From assembly GCF_900109175.1 (NCBI RefSeq), contig NZ_FNZE01000019.1:24582-88581 (forward strand): a stretch of DNA of 64,000 nt, written 5' to 3'. Every line of letters starts with the position of its first letter. Positions within the stretch are counted from its first letter, which is position 1. The position numbers and the translations under genes were made by a program. Positions 10,159 to 19,501 of this stretch are shown piece after piece. The DNA comes from Pseudomonas linyingensis (GTDB lineage: Bacteria; Pseudomonadota; Gammaproteobacteria; Pseudomonadales; Pseudomonadaceae). A model generated the notes under the pieces. The model had not been told where the DNA came from and searched no databases. It saw only the letters and a list, made by a program, of their open reading frames with translations.

Positions 10159-11076
10159 ATGCAGATCGACGAAGAACTGACCTTCAAGAAGCTGGAAATC
10201 TTCCTGGCCTTCATGCGCAGCGGCAACCTGTCGCGCGCCGCCGCCGAGTTGGACACCAGCACGGTCAGCGTGCATCGCGCACTGCACTCGCTGGAAAACG
10301 CCCTGCGCTGCCCGCTGTTCAAGCGCGAGGGGCGCAAGCTCAGTCCGCTGGAAAGTGCCCACGTGCTGGAGGACCGCGCGCAGAAGCTGATCGCCGACAT
10401 GCTCGACACCGTGCGCCTGACCCGCGAGGCGGCCGGCTTCTCCGCCGAGCGCTTCAAGCTCGGCGCGCTCTACTCACTGACGGTGAAGACGGTGCCGCAG
10501 CTGATCATGGGCCTCAAGCTGCGGCGCAGCGAGCTGAACATCGACCTGATCCTCGGCTCCAACGTCGACCTGCTGTACAAGCTGAAGAACTTCGAGCTGG
10601 ACGCCATCCTGGTGTCGCTCAACGACAGCGTGGCCGATCCGGACTGCGAGTCGCTGCCGCTGTTTCGCGACGACATCTTCCTCGCCGTGCCCACCGACTC
10701 GCCGTTCGCCCGCCAGGCCGAGGTGGACCTGGCCGACCTCCACGAGGCCACCTTCATCACCCTGACCCAGGGCTTCGCCACGCACCAGGACGCCCAGCGG
10801 GTGTTCCAGCAGGCCGGCTTCGCGCCCAAGGTGGCGATGCAGGTCAACGACATCTTCACCCTGCTCAGCATGGTCAGCTCCGGGGTCGGCTACGCCCTGC
10901 TGCCGGGCCGCATCGCCGCGGTGTACGAGAACCGCGTGCGGCTGATCCCGCTGCAGGCGCGCTACCGGATGCAGCAACAGATCGGCGTGGTGTTCCTCAA
11001 GAGCCGCGAGCGCGACCCCAACCTGCTGGCGCTGGTCGCCGAGTGCCGGATGTACGCCAAGCGGCATGAGGGTTGA
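10159..11076 (+). CDS. mdcR: LysR-family regulator, probably malonate regulator MdcR
   Basis: 305-residue LysR-type regulator. The N-terminal winged helix-turn-helix spans residues 8-66 (SGNLSRAAAELDTSTVSVHRALHSLE) and is followed by the effector domain. The segment RFKLGALYSLTVKTVPQLIMGLKLRRSEL and the overall N-terminus match, from memory, Pseudomonas MdcR, the activator of malonate decarboxylase genes. A full mdc operon is in this window but 25 kb away (36.6-44 kb), whereas mdcR is usually at its end. The assignment rests on recalled family sequence; it could be a paralogous LysR protein. It is convergent with the dehydrogenase gene, leaving only 16 bases between them. Confidence 0.6.
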   Translation: MQIDEELTFKKLEIFLAFMRSGNLSRAAAELDTSTVSVHRALHSLENALRCPLFKREGRKLSPLESAHVLEDRAQKLIADMLDTVRLTREAAGFSAERFKLGALYSLTVKTVPQLIMGLKLRRSELNIDLILGSNVDLLYKLKNFELDAILVSLNDSVADPDCESLPLFRDDIFLAVPTDSPFARQAEVDLADLHEATFITLTQGFATHQDAQRVFQQAGFAPKVAMQVNDIFTLLSMVSSGVGYALLPGRIAAVYENRVRLIPLQARYRMQQQIGVVFLKSRERDPNLLALVAECRMYAKRHEG

Positions 11077-11092
11077 GTACGGTCCCGCCGAC

Positions 11093-12019
11093 TCAGTAGG
11101 TGCCGGCGAAATCCACCTCGCCGCGCAACGCATCGTCGGCCCGGAAACGCGCCAGGTTGTCGACGAACAGCCGGGCCAGCGCGGCGGGCACCAGCGGCCC
11201 GGCGATGTGCCCGGTCAGCGTCACTCCCGGCGCGGCCCAGAACGGATGCTCCGCCGGCAGCGGCTCCTCGCGGAACACGTCGAGCACCGCGCCGGCCAGG
11301 CGCCCTTCGCGCAGCGCCGCCAGCAGCGCCGCATCGACCACCGCGGTGCCGCGCCCCACGTTGAGGAACAGCGCCGACGGCCTCAGCGCGGCGAAGAAGC
11401 CCGCGCCGTAGAGGTCCGCGGTTTCCGGGGTATCGGGAAGGATGTTGACCACGTAGTCGGCCGCCGCGGCCTCGCGGCACAGCGCGTCGAGGCCTGTCAC
11501 TCGCTCGAAGTGCTCGAGCGGGCGCGGGCGCTGGGCGACGCCGCTCAGGCGCAGGCCGAACGGCGCCAACAGGCGGGCGACCTCGCGGCCGATCTCGCCG
11601 GCGCCGACGATCAGCAGCCGGCGCCCGAACAGGCTGCCGGGAATGCGCGCGTCCCACTGCCGCTGGTGCTGGCTTTCCCGGCGGCTGCGTAGCTGCTGTT
11701 CGTGCTCCAGAATGTGGGCGAGCAGGTACTCGGCAATCGGCTGGCCGAACACGCCGACGGCGCGACTCAGCCGGTAGCCGCGGGGCAGGTCCGCCGCCAG
11801 CAGCGGCCGGTAGCCTGCCCAGGTCGACTGCAGCCATTGCGGGCGCAGCCCGGCGCGCAGCAGCGGCACCAGCCGGTCCGGCTCGCCCAGCCAGATCGCG
11901 CAGCGGCGCATGGCCTCGACATCGGCGGACGCCTCCAGCAGCTCGAGTGCGGGGTTCAACTCGCCGAGTGCGGTGCGCAGCTCGGGGTTGCGGGAGTCAG
12001 CGAGCAGAATGGGGCCCAT
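11093..12019 (-). CDS. D-isomer-specific 2-hydroxyacid dehydrogenase (glyoxylate/hydroxypyruvate reductase-like)
   Basis: 308 residues. It has an NAD(P)-binding Rossmann segment (LLIVGAGEIGREVARLL, near residues 135-150), then the family catalytic region NVGRGTAVVD, DVFREEPLP and TGHIAG. These carry the Arg, Glu and His used in hydride transfer to 2-keto acids. The size and lack of a regulatory domain fit the GhrA-like subgroup that reduces glyoxylate or hydroxypyruvate. GGAGG lies ten bases before the ATG. The substrate cannot be read from the sequence. The gene is upstream-most of three minus-strand genes whose other two members (DUF934 and cysI) belong to sulfite reduction; a 120-base gap suggests separate transcription. 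Confidence 0.85.
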   Translation of the reverse strand: MGPILLADSRNPELRTALGELNPALELLEASADVEAMRRCAIWLGEPDRLVPLLRAGLRPQWLQSTWAGYRPLLAADLPRGYRLSRAVGVFGQPIAEYLLAHILEHEQQLRSRRESQHQRQWDARIPGSLFGRRLLIVGAGEIGREVARLLAPFGLRLSGVAQRPRPLEHFERVTGLDALCREAAAADYVVNILPDTPETADLYGAGFFAALRPSALFLNVGRGTAVVDAALLAALREGRLAGAVLDVFREEPLPAEHPFWAAPGVTLTGHIAGPLVPAALARLFVDNLARFRADDALRGEVDFAGTY

Positions 12020-12139
12020 CGCGGGACGTCCTCCAGGTCGGTTGGCTCGGGTCCGCGACTATACGCGCCCCCGACCGGCTGGCGCTGTTTGCCAAGTGCC
12101 GGATGATGGGCGAAGTCCCCGACTTCGGCGCCAGACTCA

Positions 12140-12673
12140 TCAGCATTCCTCCTCGTCCGCCCCGATGCGCCGGCGGAACAGCGGCCGCGGCTCGAGCACC
12201 GAGCGGCCATAGAGCACGCTGATGCCCTGCAGGCCCTTGAGGGCGTCGGCGGCGGACTTGTCCTCGCGTACGGCGAAGGCGTCGAAGCCGCACTGGCGCA
12301 TGTGGCTGAGCTGGTCGCGCAGCACATCGCCGACCGAGCGCAGTTCGCCCTGCCAGCCCAGGCGGGTACGCAGCAGGTAGGCCTGGCTGTAGGCGCGGCC
12401 GTCGCGGAAGCTGGGGAACTCCAGGGCGATCAGCGGCAGGCCGGCCAGCCAGGGCGCCAGCTCCTCGGGCTCGTCGTCGGGGGCCAGCCAGAGGCCGTCG
12501 CGGCTGTCGGCGCGCCCGGCCAGCACGTCCTCGCTCTGCCGCTGCCGCCACAGCGCCAGGGGCAACAGCAGCGGGCCGTCCGGCAGCGGCTCGAGCGGCT
12601 CACGCACCCAGTTCCAGGGATCGTCGGCGACGAGGTGGGCGCCGCCCGTGCCCAGCTTGATCAGGTTGTTCAT
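12140..12673 (-). CDS. DUF934 protein, partner of sulfite reductase
   Basis: 177 residues, DUF934 family. It has a typical central region (PLIALEFPSFRDGRAYSQAYLLR, then GELRSVGDVLRDQL) and ends in RRIGADEEEC. The family is almost always encoded directly after cysI in pseudomonads and is thought to assist assimilatory sulfate reduction; no enzymatic activity is established. The start ATG at 12673 overlaps the cysI stop in an ATGA, so translation is coupled. Reading further upstream would place the start inside cysI and is not supported. Confidence 0.85.
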   Translation of the reverse strand: MNNLIKLGTGGAHLVADDPWNWVREPLEPLPDGPLLLPLALWRQRQSEDVLAGRADSRDGLWLAPDDEPEELAPWLAGLPLIALEFPSFRDGRAYSQAYLLRTRLGWQGELRSVGDVLRDQLSHMRQCGFDAFAVREDKSAADALKGLQGISVLYGRSVLEPRPLFRRRIGADEEEC

Positions 12674-14340
12674 GCCGAAGCCTCCTGCTGGCGGTAGACC
12701 CGTTCCTTGAACGGCTCCAGACCGATGCGCTGCACGGTGTCGACGAAGGGCTCGTCGCCCTCGCGGTAGGCGAGGAAGGTGTCGACCAGCCGTTCGATCA
12801 CCTCGGGAATCTGCTCGGCGCCGAACGCCGGGCCGATCACCTTGCCCAGCGCGCTGGCCTTGCCCTGGGCGCCGCCGATGGTGACCTGGTACCACTCGCT
12901 GCCGTTCTTGTCGACGCCGAGGATGCCGATGTTACCGATGTGGTGGTGGGCGCAGGCGTTCATGCAGCCGGAGATGTTCAGGCTCAGCTCGCCCAGATCG
13001 TGCAGGTGGTCAAGATCCTCGAAACGCGCCTGGATGGCCTGGGCGATGGGGATCGACTTGGCGTTGGCCAGCGAACAGTAGTCGCCGCCCGGGCAGGCGA
13101 TGATGTCGGTGAGCAGGCCGATGTTCGGCGTGGCCAGGCCCAACTCGCGGGCACGCTGCCAGACGGCATGCAGGTCGGCCTTGCGCACGTCGGGCAGCAC
13201 GAGGTTCTGCTCATGGGCGATGCGGATCTCGCCGAAGCCGTAACGCTCGGCCAGCTCGGCGATGCCTTCCATCTGCGCGGCGGTGACGTCACCCGGCGGC
13301 ATGGCCGGCCCAGGCTTGGTGGACAGCACCACCGCGGCGTAGCCCGGCACCTTGTGCGCCTGGAGGTTGTGCGCGGCCCAGCGGGCGAACTCGGCATCGC
13401 CGGCCAGCGCGCTGCCGTAGTCCAGGTCGGTGTCGGACAGCGCCTCATACGCCGGCGGCGCGAAGAAGGCGGCGACGCGGCGGTATTCGGCTTCGGTCAG
13501 CTCGGCCGGGCCGTCCTTGATGTGCTGCCACTCCTCCTCCACCTCGCGGGCGAAGGCCTCGACGCCGAGGGCCTTGACCAGGATCTTGATCCGCGCCTTG
13601 TACTTGTTGTCGCGCCGGCCGTGGCGGTTGAACACCCGCAGGATGGCCTCGATGTAGGACAGCAGGTGGCGCCAGGGCAGCGCCTCACGCACCTGCTGAC
13701 CGAGGATCGGCGTGCGCCCCAGGCCGCCGCCGACCATCACCCGCAGCAGCAGCTCGCCGGCGGCATCGCGGTAAAGGTACAGGCCGATGTCGTGCATCAT
13801 GATCGCCGCGCGGTCCTGCTCGGCCGAGCAGATGGCGATCTTGAACTTGCGCGGCAGGTAGAGGAACTCCGGATTGACCGTCGACCACTGGCGGAGGATT
13901 TCCGCCAGTGGTCGCGGGTCGAGCAACTCGTCGGCGGCCACTCCGGCGAAGGCCTCGGTGGTGATGTTGCGCACGCAGTTGCCGGAGGTCTGGATGGCAT
14001 GCATCTCCACCTCGGCCAGGCGTTCGAGGATGTCGCCCACCTGCTCCAGCTCGATCCAGTTGAACTGGATGTTCTGCCGGGTGGTGAAGTGGCCGTAGTC
14101 ACGGTCGTAGTGGCGGGCGATGTGCGCCAGGGTGCGCATCTGGACGCTCGACAGCGTGCCGTAGGGGATGGCCACACGCAGCATGTAGGCGTGCTTCTGC
14201 AGATACAGACCGTTCTGCAGACGCAGCGGCAGGAACTCCTCCTCGCTCAGCTCGCCGTTCAGGCGACGCTCGATCTGGTCGCGAAACTGCGCGACCCGCT
14301 CGAGCACCAGGGCGTGGTCGTATTCGTCGTATTGGTACAT
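12670..14340 (-). CDS. cysI: Sulfite reductase hemoprotein (beta) subunit
   Basis: 556 residues. It reduces sulfite to sulfide in cysteine biosynthesis using siroheme and a [4Fe-4S] cluster. The two cluster motifs are visible: C-x5-C (CPGGDYC) near residue 415 and C-x3-C (GCMNAC) near 460. The ferredoxin-type nitrite/sulfite reductase repeats are also present (YGHFTTRQNIQFNWI; GFGEIRIAHEQNLVLPDV). I start at the ATG at 14340 (MYQYDEYDH), which fits the family length; the frame is open further upstream but codes for nothing recognisable. No flavoprotein cysJ is nearby, as usual in Pseudomonas. DUF934 follows with coupled translation. Confidence 0.93.
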   Translation of the reverse strand: MYQYDEYDHALVLERVAQFRDQIERRLNGELSEEEFLPLRLQNGLYLQKHAYMLRVAIPYGTLSSVQMRTLAHIARHYDRDYGHFTTRQNIQFNWIELEQVGDILERLAEVEMHAIQTSGNCVRNITTEAFAGVAADELLDPRPLAEILRQWSTVNPEFLYLPRKFKIAICSAEQDRAAIMMHDIGLYLYRDAAGELLLRVMVGGGLGRTPILGQQVREALPWRHLLSYIEAILRVFNRHGRRDNKYKARIKILVKALGVEAFAREVEEEWQHIKDGPAELTEAEYRRVAAFFAPPAYEALSDTDLDYGSALAGDAEFARWAAHNLQAHKVPGYAAVVLSTKPGPAMPPGDVTAAQMEGIAELAERYGFGEIRIAHEQNLVLPDVRKADLHAVWQRARELGLATPNIGLLTDIIACPGGDYCSLANAKSIPIAQAIQARFEDLDHLHDLGELSLNISGCMNACAHHHIGNIGILGVDKNGSEWYQVTIGGAQGKASALGKVIGPAFGAEQIPEVIERLVDTFLAYREGDEPFVDTVQRIGLEPFKERVYRQQEASA

Positions 14341-14736
14341 GCGGGCTACCTCGTCCGGCCGGCCCATACCTTCAAGCAGGTGCGGGCAATCAGGGCGACG
14401 ACTATGCCCGCGGCAATCGACCAAAAACAGCGGCAGATCCGGCATAAAAAACCATATCAGATGTCTGACCTGTGCTCCGGCAACCCGGCGTAGCTGCTGC
14501 ACACCGGCATGGTTCCCTCCGCTCGCTATTTCCGCCTCCGAAATTGCGCAAGAGCCTCCGGAATATCCGCAGGGAGGGCGCCTTGGAGGTTCCCGTGCAA
14601 GTCCTTGTGCCATTCTGATACGGTTTTAACGATTTAATCTGAGTCTGTTTTACCCAAGTCACGCCTTCTACAGTGGGCCCTGCACAACTCCCCGCGGAGC
14701 TGTAGCCATGGACTTATTCAGTAGAAAGGTTTCGAC
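14341..14736. promoter_or_regulatory. Intergenic region between divergent cysI and ccoN
   Basis: 396 bases without a gene, so it must hold promoters for both cysI and ccoN. The stretch 14600-14660 is AT-rich (TTTTAACGATTTAATC) and is the likely core promoter area for ccoN. I looked for an ANR/FNR box (TTGAT-N4-ATCAA), expected for a cbb3 oxidase gene, and did not find a convincing one. Confidence 0.4.
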
Positions 14737-16164
<1,428 letters not shown>

Positions 16165-16170
16165 CCTTTT

Positions 16171-16198
16171 GCCCGGCGCCCCTGCGCCGGGCTTTTTT
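16171..16198 (+). terminator. Rho-independent terminator after ccoN
   Basis: The perfect stem GCCCGGCGC / GCGCCGGGC with a 4-base loop is followed by six T residues. It begins 7 bases after the ccoN stop and 15 bases before the start of the next small gene, so that gene depends on read-through or on its own promoter. Confidence 0.9.
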
Positions 16199-16212
16199 AT
16201 TTCCGGAGAACC

Positions 16213-16449
16213 ATGATGGCCAACGAACTCTGGCTGCTGACCTGCGTGACCCTGTTCATCACCGCCGTGCAGTTCTGTCTCTCGGGCAAGAGCCAGCGCG
16301 GACTGGACGAGGCAACCATGCTGCCCTTCGCCGACGATCCGGAGGTGGCGCGGCGCATGGAGCTGGCCACCGGGCGCAGCCGCACGGGCTGCCCCTGTCC
16401 GGGTTCCTGTGCTGGCCACTGCGAGGACTGGGGAAGCTTCACGGCCTGA
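16213..16449 (+). CDS. Small cysteine-rich membrane protein linked to orphan ccoN
   Basis: 78 residues. One N-terminal membrane helix (residues 4-24, LWLLTCVTLFITAVQFCL) is followed by a charged section with LPFADDPEVARRM and a C-terminal cluster TGCPCPGSCAGHC (four cysteines and one histidine). CCGGAG lies just before the two adjacent ATGs (16213 and 16216; either could be used). Position and size match the unnamed gene paired with ccoN4 in P. aeruginosa. The Cys/His cluster could bind a metal or be redox-active, which is inference. A strong terminator separates it from ccoN. Confidence 0.75.
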   Translation: MMANELWLLTCVTLFITAVQFCLSGKSQRGLDEATMLPFADDPEVARRMELATGRSRTGCPCPGSCAGHCEDWGSFTA

Positions 16450-16749
16450 GTGAGGTCTACCTGCCGTATGCCGGATACTCTGTCCGCGATAGAGGCTTTG
16501 ACCAAGCGAGCCAGCAGGAGCCCACCAGTCGTCACCGAGCATCGAAAGCAGATGAGCTTCATGCGATTGCCCTGGGGTAACGCTTGCCCTGCTAGTGGCC
16601 TTTGCAGTCAGTTAACTCAAGCTCGGATGACCATAAGTTCCGATACACCTCGCCGCGACAAGTCATAGCAGGGCTATGACGAGGAATGACAACGCTTTAT
16701 CGGGGCCATGGGCGCCGGAATTGATCGACAGAACTTACCTTACAGATCA
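16450..16749. other. Gene-free stretch with a short palindrome
   Basis: 300 bases without a convincing gene. The only structure seen is GTCATAGC-AGG-GCTATGAC at 16662-16680, a perfect 8-bp inverted repeat. The last bases, from about 16746, are already homologous to the end of the second antR copy (24788 onward), so the duplicated segment starts here. Confidence 0.5.
16662..16680. repeat. 8-bp inverted repeat GTCATAGC-N3-GCTATGAC
   Basis: Perfect dyad with a 3-base spacer in the gap between the small ccoN-linked gene and the antR-like gene. It has no T run. It may be a protein-binding site or a weak hairpin at the 3' end of both converging transcripts. Confidence 0.4.
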
Positions 16750-17754
16750 CTAGCGTTGCCGCCGCGCCTCTGCCCGCTGCACCGTCATGCTCGGCGTTTC
16801 GCCGAACAGCTTGCGGTACTCGCTGGAGAAGCGTCCCTGGTGGGTTAAGCCCCAGCTCAGAGCGATCTCGCAGATGTTGCGCTGCGAGCGATCCTCGAGG
16901 AGGTCCTGACGCACGGCGGTCAGGCGGTGCTTGCGCAGGTAGGCCATCGGCGACAGGCCGAAATACTTGCCGAAGCCTTCGTACAGCTTGAAGCGCGATA
17001 CGCCGGCGGCCTGCTCGATGTCTTCGAGGTACATTTCCTGGCGGGCGTTGGCCAGGATGAAATCGCGGGCGCGCACCAGGTAGTACGGCAGCTTGACCTG
17101 CAGGCGCTCGCGCAGCTCCCGCGTGTAGTTGTGCGGCTGGGTGAGGATCAGCCCCTTGATCAGCGCGCTCTCCATGTCCCGCGTGAAATAGAGCTCGTCG
17201 TAGAGATCGCGGCTGCGCTCCAGTTCGTCGGCCAGGTGGCGGACCATCCGCCACCAGGAGGCCGAGCCGCCCTGGACGGCGTCCATCTCCGGCTCGAAGC
17301 TGAGCGGCACTTCCACTGAACGCTGCAGCAGCTCCTCCAGGGTCTTGAGGATGGCCGCCTGTGGAATGGCGACCTGCAGCTTGCGGCAGTCGCCGGCGAT
17401 GGTCAGCTCCTGATGCTCGAAGGGCATGACGATCACCCCGCAGTCCCGGTCGGAGCGCAGCAGCCGCCCGGCCTTGGCCAGTTCCTGCTCGCCCGACAGC
17501 GGCAGGCTGAGGCTGTAGCAATTGAGCTTCATGTCCTCGCCGACACCGATGGTCACGTCGGTGCCGTACTGGACGTAGCCGAGGATCGTCGAAGTGGAGC
17601 GCAGCACGTTGCCGCTGTGGTGGAACTGGATGCGCTCGGGCTTGCTGGCCCTGAGTACATGCGGACCGCAGACTTCGGACATCCAGGAACGTGCTCCAGC
17701 GAGATCGAAGCGATCGGCCGAGATATCCCGACAATGCAGATCGTTGTTGTTCAT
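16750..17754 (-). CDS. AraC-family regulator, AntR-like, copy 1
   Basis: 334 residues. The N-terminal effector domain (residues 1-215) is of the AraC_binding_2/XylS type. The C-terminal double helix-turn-helix spans about 220-330 (MYLEDIEQAAGVSRFKLYEGF; NICEIALSWGLTHQGRFSSEYRKLFGETP). It is about 95% identical by eye to the regulator at 24794-25801 that sits beside antABC: roughly 15 substitutions plus a one-residue length difference near the N-terminus. The start at 17754 (MNNNDLH) matches that copy. Changes in the recognition region (GLTHQGR versus GFSHQGR) could alter DNA specificity. It lies downstream of the iif operon behind a terminator. Whether it responds to anthranilate, indole or something else cannot be read. 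Confidence 0.85.
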   Translation of the reverse strand: MNNNDLHCRDISADRFDLAGARSWMSEVCGPHVLRASKPERIQFHHSGNVLRSTSTILGYVQYGTDVTIGVGEDMKLNCYSLSLPLSGEQELAKAGRLLRSDRDCGVIVMPFEHQELTIAGDCRKLQVAIPQAAILKTLEELLQRSVEVPLSFEPEMDAVQGGSASWWRMVRHLADELERSRDLYDELYFTRDMESALIKGLILTQPHNYTRELRERLQVKLPYYLVRARDFILANARQEMYLEDIEQAAGVSRFKLYEGFGKYFGLSPMAYLRKHRLTAVRQDLLEDRSQRNICEIALSWGLTHQGRFSSEYRKLFGETPSMTVQRAEARRQR

Positions 17755-17911
17755 CGCGAGGCACCTGTTGAATCTGGTCAATCGGTTGCGCTGTGACGGC
17801 GCATCTGAACTTACAACCGCAATCAGCATGCTGCGATTGCTCTGCCATCCATCCGAAATATCAGATCCGTTTCATATGTTTATGGATATTCCTCATGAAT
17901 GGTAGTCCGTT

Positions 17912-17939
17912 AAAAAAGGCCCGCCGCAAGCGGCAGGCC
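17912..17939 (-). terminator. Rho-independent terminator of the iif operon
   Basis: On the minus strand GGCCTGCCGC-TT-GCGGCGGGCC is followed by TTTTTT. It ends the transcript of the outer-membrane channel gene, 30 bases past its stop. The antR-like gene beyond it therefore needs its own promoter, in 17755-17911. Confidence 0.9.
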
Positions 17940-17968
17940 AAGGGACGACCCCAGATCGTCCTTGCGAT

Positions 17969-18916
17969 TCAGAAGTGGTGGACGTACCTCACCTGGATCC
18001 GCGATCCATCCGGTCGGTTCTCCACGTCCTGCTCGAAGTAGGCGTTGAAGAACAGATGGTCGTCCTGCGAGAAGCTGTACATCCCGCCCGGCCCGATTGC
18101 CCAGACCTTTTCCCGGCGCCCCGACACCTCATGGCCGTCGATCCTGGTATCGGTGAACTGATTCAACCAGTAGCCATTCAGGCCCAGTCGCAGCTGTGGC
18201 GTCACCGCATACGCAGTGGCCAGGTTGGCGTGCAGCGCCTGGCCGGCCTGGATGTCGTCGGCACCGCCATAGCTGTAGTTCGGGTCGTCGTTCTTGCCGT
18301 TGTAGAGGTAATGGGCACGGATCGACGCGGTCCACTTGGGGGTGAACCAATAGGTCGCGGCCCAGTAGGGATTGAATGACCAGGCGTTCGCGCCCGGATT
18401 GATCGCGTGGTCGTTGTCGTACTTGCCCGTGGGCAGATTCACCTGCAGCTCGATGCGGTGGATGAAGCGCGGCCCCGCCTCGCCCATGATCGGATCGAAC
18501 TGGATGAACGGGCCCACCAGCAAGTCGCCCATTCCGCTCTGTGCCTTGAGGGCGGCATTGTCCAGTCCGTCATCGACATCCATGCTGGTCACCACCGGCA
18601 GCACGGCGTTCAAACCCAGGCTGGCGTTCCCCAGACGCAGGTTCGACAGGTAGCTCAGCTGGGTCACCGCGACCTGGTAGTGCAGATCCTGGTCCGGCAG
18701 CGGCAGATCCTTGCCGTCGCCATCGCGCAGATGATCCGCGCGATAGTCCTGGAAATATTCCTGGATGTACCAGCCGGGCCCTGCCGGCAAGCCGCCGTCG
18801 AGGAAGGTGGTGAGCCCCAGGTTGACCACCGGCAGGTCGTAGGCCTGGGCGGCCTGCCCCCCGTACAGTCCCGCTCCGATCAGACAAAACTGCAACGCTC
18901 TCGTCGTTCTTCTCAT
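17969..18916 (-). CDS. Outer-membrane channel, Phenol_MetA_deg family
   Basis: 315 residues with a Sec signal peptide (about residues 1-24, ending AQA) and a beta-rich mature part finishing in IQVRYVHHF, the aromatic C-terminus of a barrel. The family (Phenol_MetA_deg / SphA-like) is regularly encoded with aromatic degradation genes and is taken to let hydrophobic aromatics through the outer membrane; direct transport data are few. It is the last gene of the iif operon, 31 bases after the flavin reductase, and is followed by an intrinsic terminator. I start at the ATG at 18916 (MRRTTRALQF), which begins the signal peptide and has AGAGAGAACC just before it. Confidence 0.8.
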   Translation of the reverse strand: MRRTTRALQFCLIGAGLYGGQAAQAYDLPVVNLGLTTFLDGGLPAGPGWYIQEYFQDYRADHLRDGDGKDLPLPDQDLHYQVAVTQLSYLSNLRLGNASLGLNAVLPVVTSMDVDDGLDNAALKAQSGMGDLLVGPFIQFDPIMGEAGPRFIHRIELQVNLPTGKYDNDHAINPGANAWSFNPYWAATYWFTPKWTASIRAHYLYNGKNDDPNYSYGGADDIQAGQALHANLATAYAVTPQLRLGLNGYWLNQFTDTRIDGHEVSGRREKVWAIGPGGMYSFSQDDHLFFNAYFEQDVENRPDGSRIQVRYVHHF

Positions 18917-18947
18917 GGTTCTCTCTTTCTGCAAGGCGGTGGCAGCG

Positions 18948-19484
18948 TTACTGGCCCAGGGCCGGATGCGAGGCGGCGACCCGGTACTGGCCTGCATGGA
19001 AGATCAGCGGTTCTCCGCCGCTGCTTGTGTACTCTTCGATCTGTCCGATGAAGATCAGATGGTCGCCGCCCTCGTACTGGGTGAGGTTGCGGCACACCAG
19101 GCTGGCGATGACCCCCTCCAGCAAGGGCACACCACCTGCACCGGTCTGGTATGCGATGTCGGCGAACTTGTCCGCAGCCCCCCGGGCGAAGTGTCCGGAG
19201 AGGCCATGCTGGTCGGCAGCCAGCACGTTGATGGCGAAATGGCTGGCGGCAAGGAAGTCGTCCAGACTCGGCGCGCTGCGCGAAATACTCCAGAGCACCA
19301 GCGGCGGATCCAGGGACACCGAGGAGAAGGAGTTCGCGGTCATCCCCACGTTGCGCCCGTTGGCCGCGCGGGTGGTGATCACGGTGACGCCGGTGGCGAA
19401 CTGGCCGAGCAGGCTGCGCAATGCGCGCGGATCACTGTCCCGGGCGCTGGCCATTTCGGTGACTGCACTGGCAATGGCATTCAT
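18948..19484 (-). CDS. iifD: Flavin reductase of a two-component indole oxygenase (IifD-like)
   Basis: 178 residues, flavin-reductase-like FMN-binding domain. Residues 25-120 carry the usual series LLGQFATGVTVITT, VGMTANSFSSVSLDPPLVLW and HFAINVL; near the end is GGDHLIFIGQIEEY. It should use NAD(P)H to make free reduced FAD for the oxygenase encoded 17 bases upstream. In Acinetobacter sp. O153 the equivalent IifD partners IifC; in styrene degraders StyB partners StyA. The ATG at 19484 is preceded by GGAG. The symbol is given because the gene order and families match the iif cluster. The substrate is inferred from that context. Confidence 0.8.
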   Translation of the reverse strand: MNAIASAVTEMASARDSDPRALRSLLGQFATGVTVITTRAANGRNVGMTANSFSSVSLDPPLVLWSISRSAPSLDDFLAASHFAINVLAADQHGLSGHFARGAADKFADIAYQTGAGGVPLLEGVIASLVCRNLTQYEGGDHLIFIGQIEEYTSSGGEPLIFHAGQYRVAASHPALGQ

Positions 19485-19501
19485 GATCGCTCTCCGGGGC
19501 C

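Noticed and set aside
12940..14493. 517-codon open frame antisense to cysI
   Set aside because: Shadow frame; cysI on the other strand has all cluster ligands.
14341..14613. Upstream extension of cysI
   Set aside because: Open by chance; the family N-terminus begins at the ATG at 14340 and the added residues match nothing.
14341..14736. ANR/FNR box upstream of ccoN
   Set aside because: No TTGAT-N4-ATCAA-like sequence with acceptable match was found.
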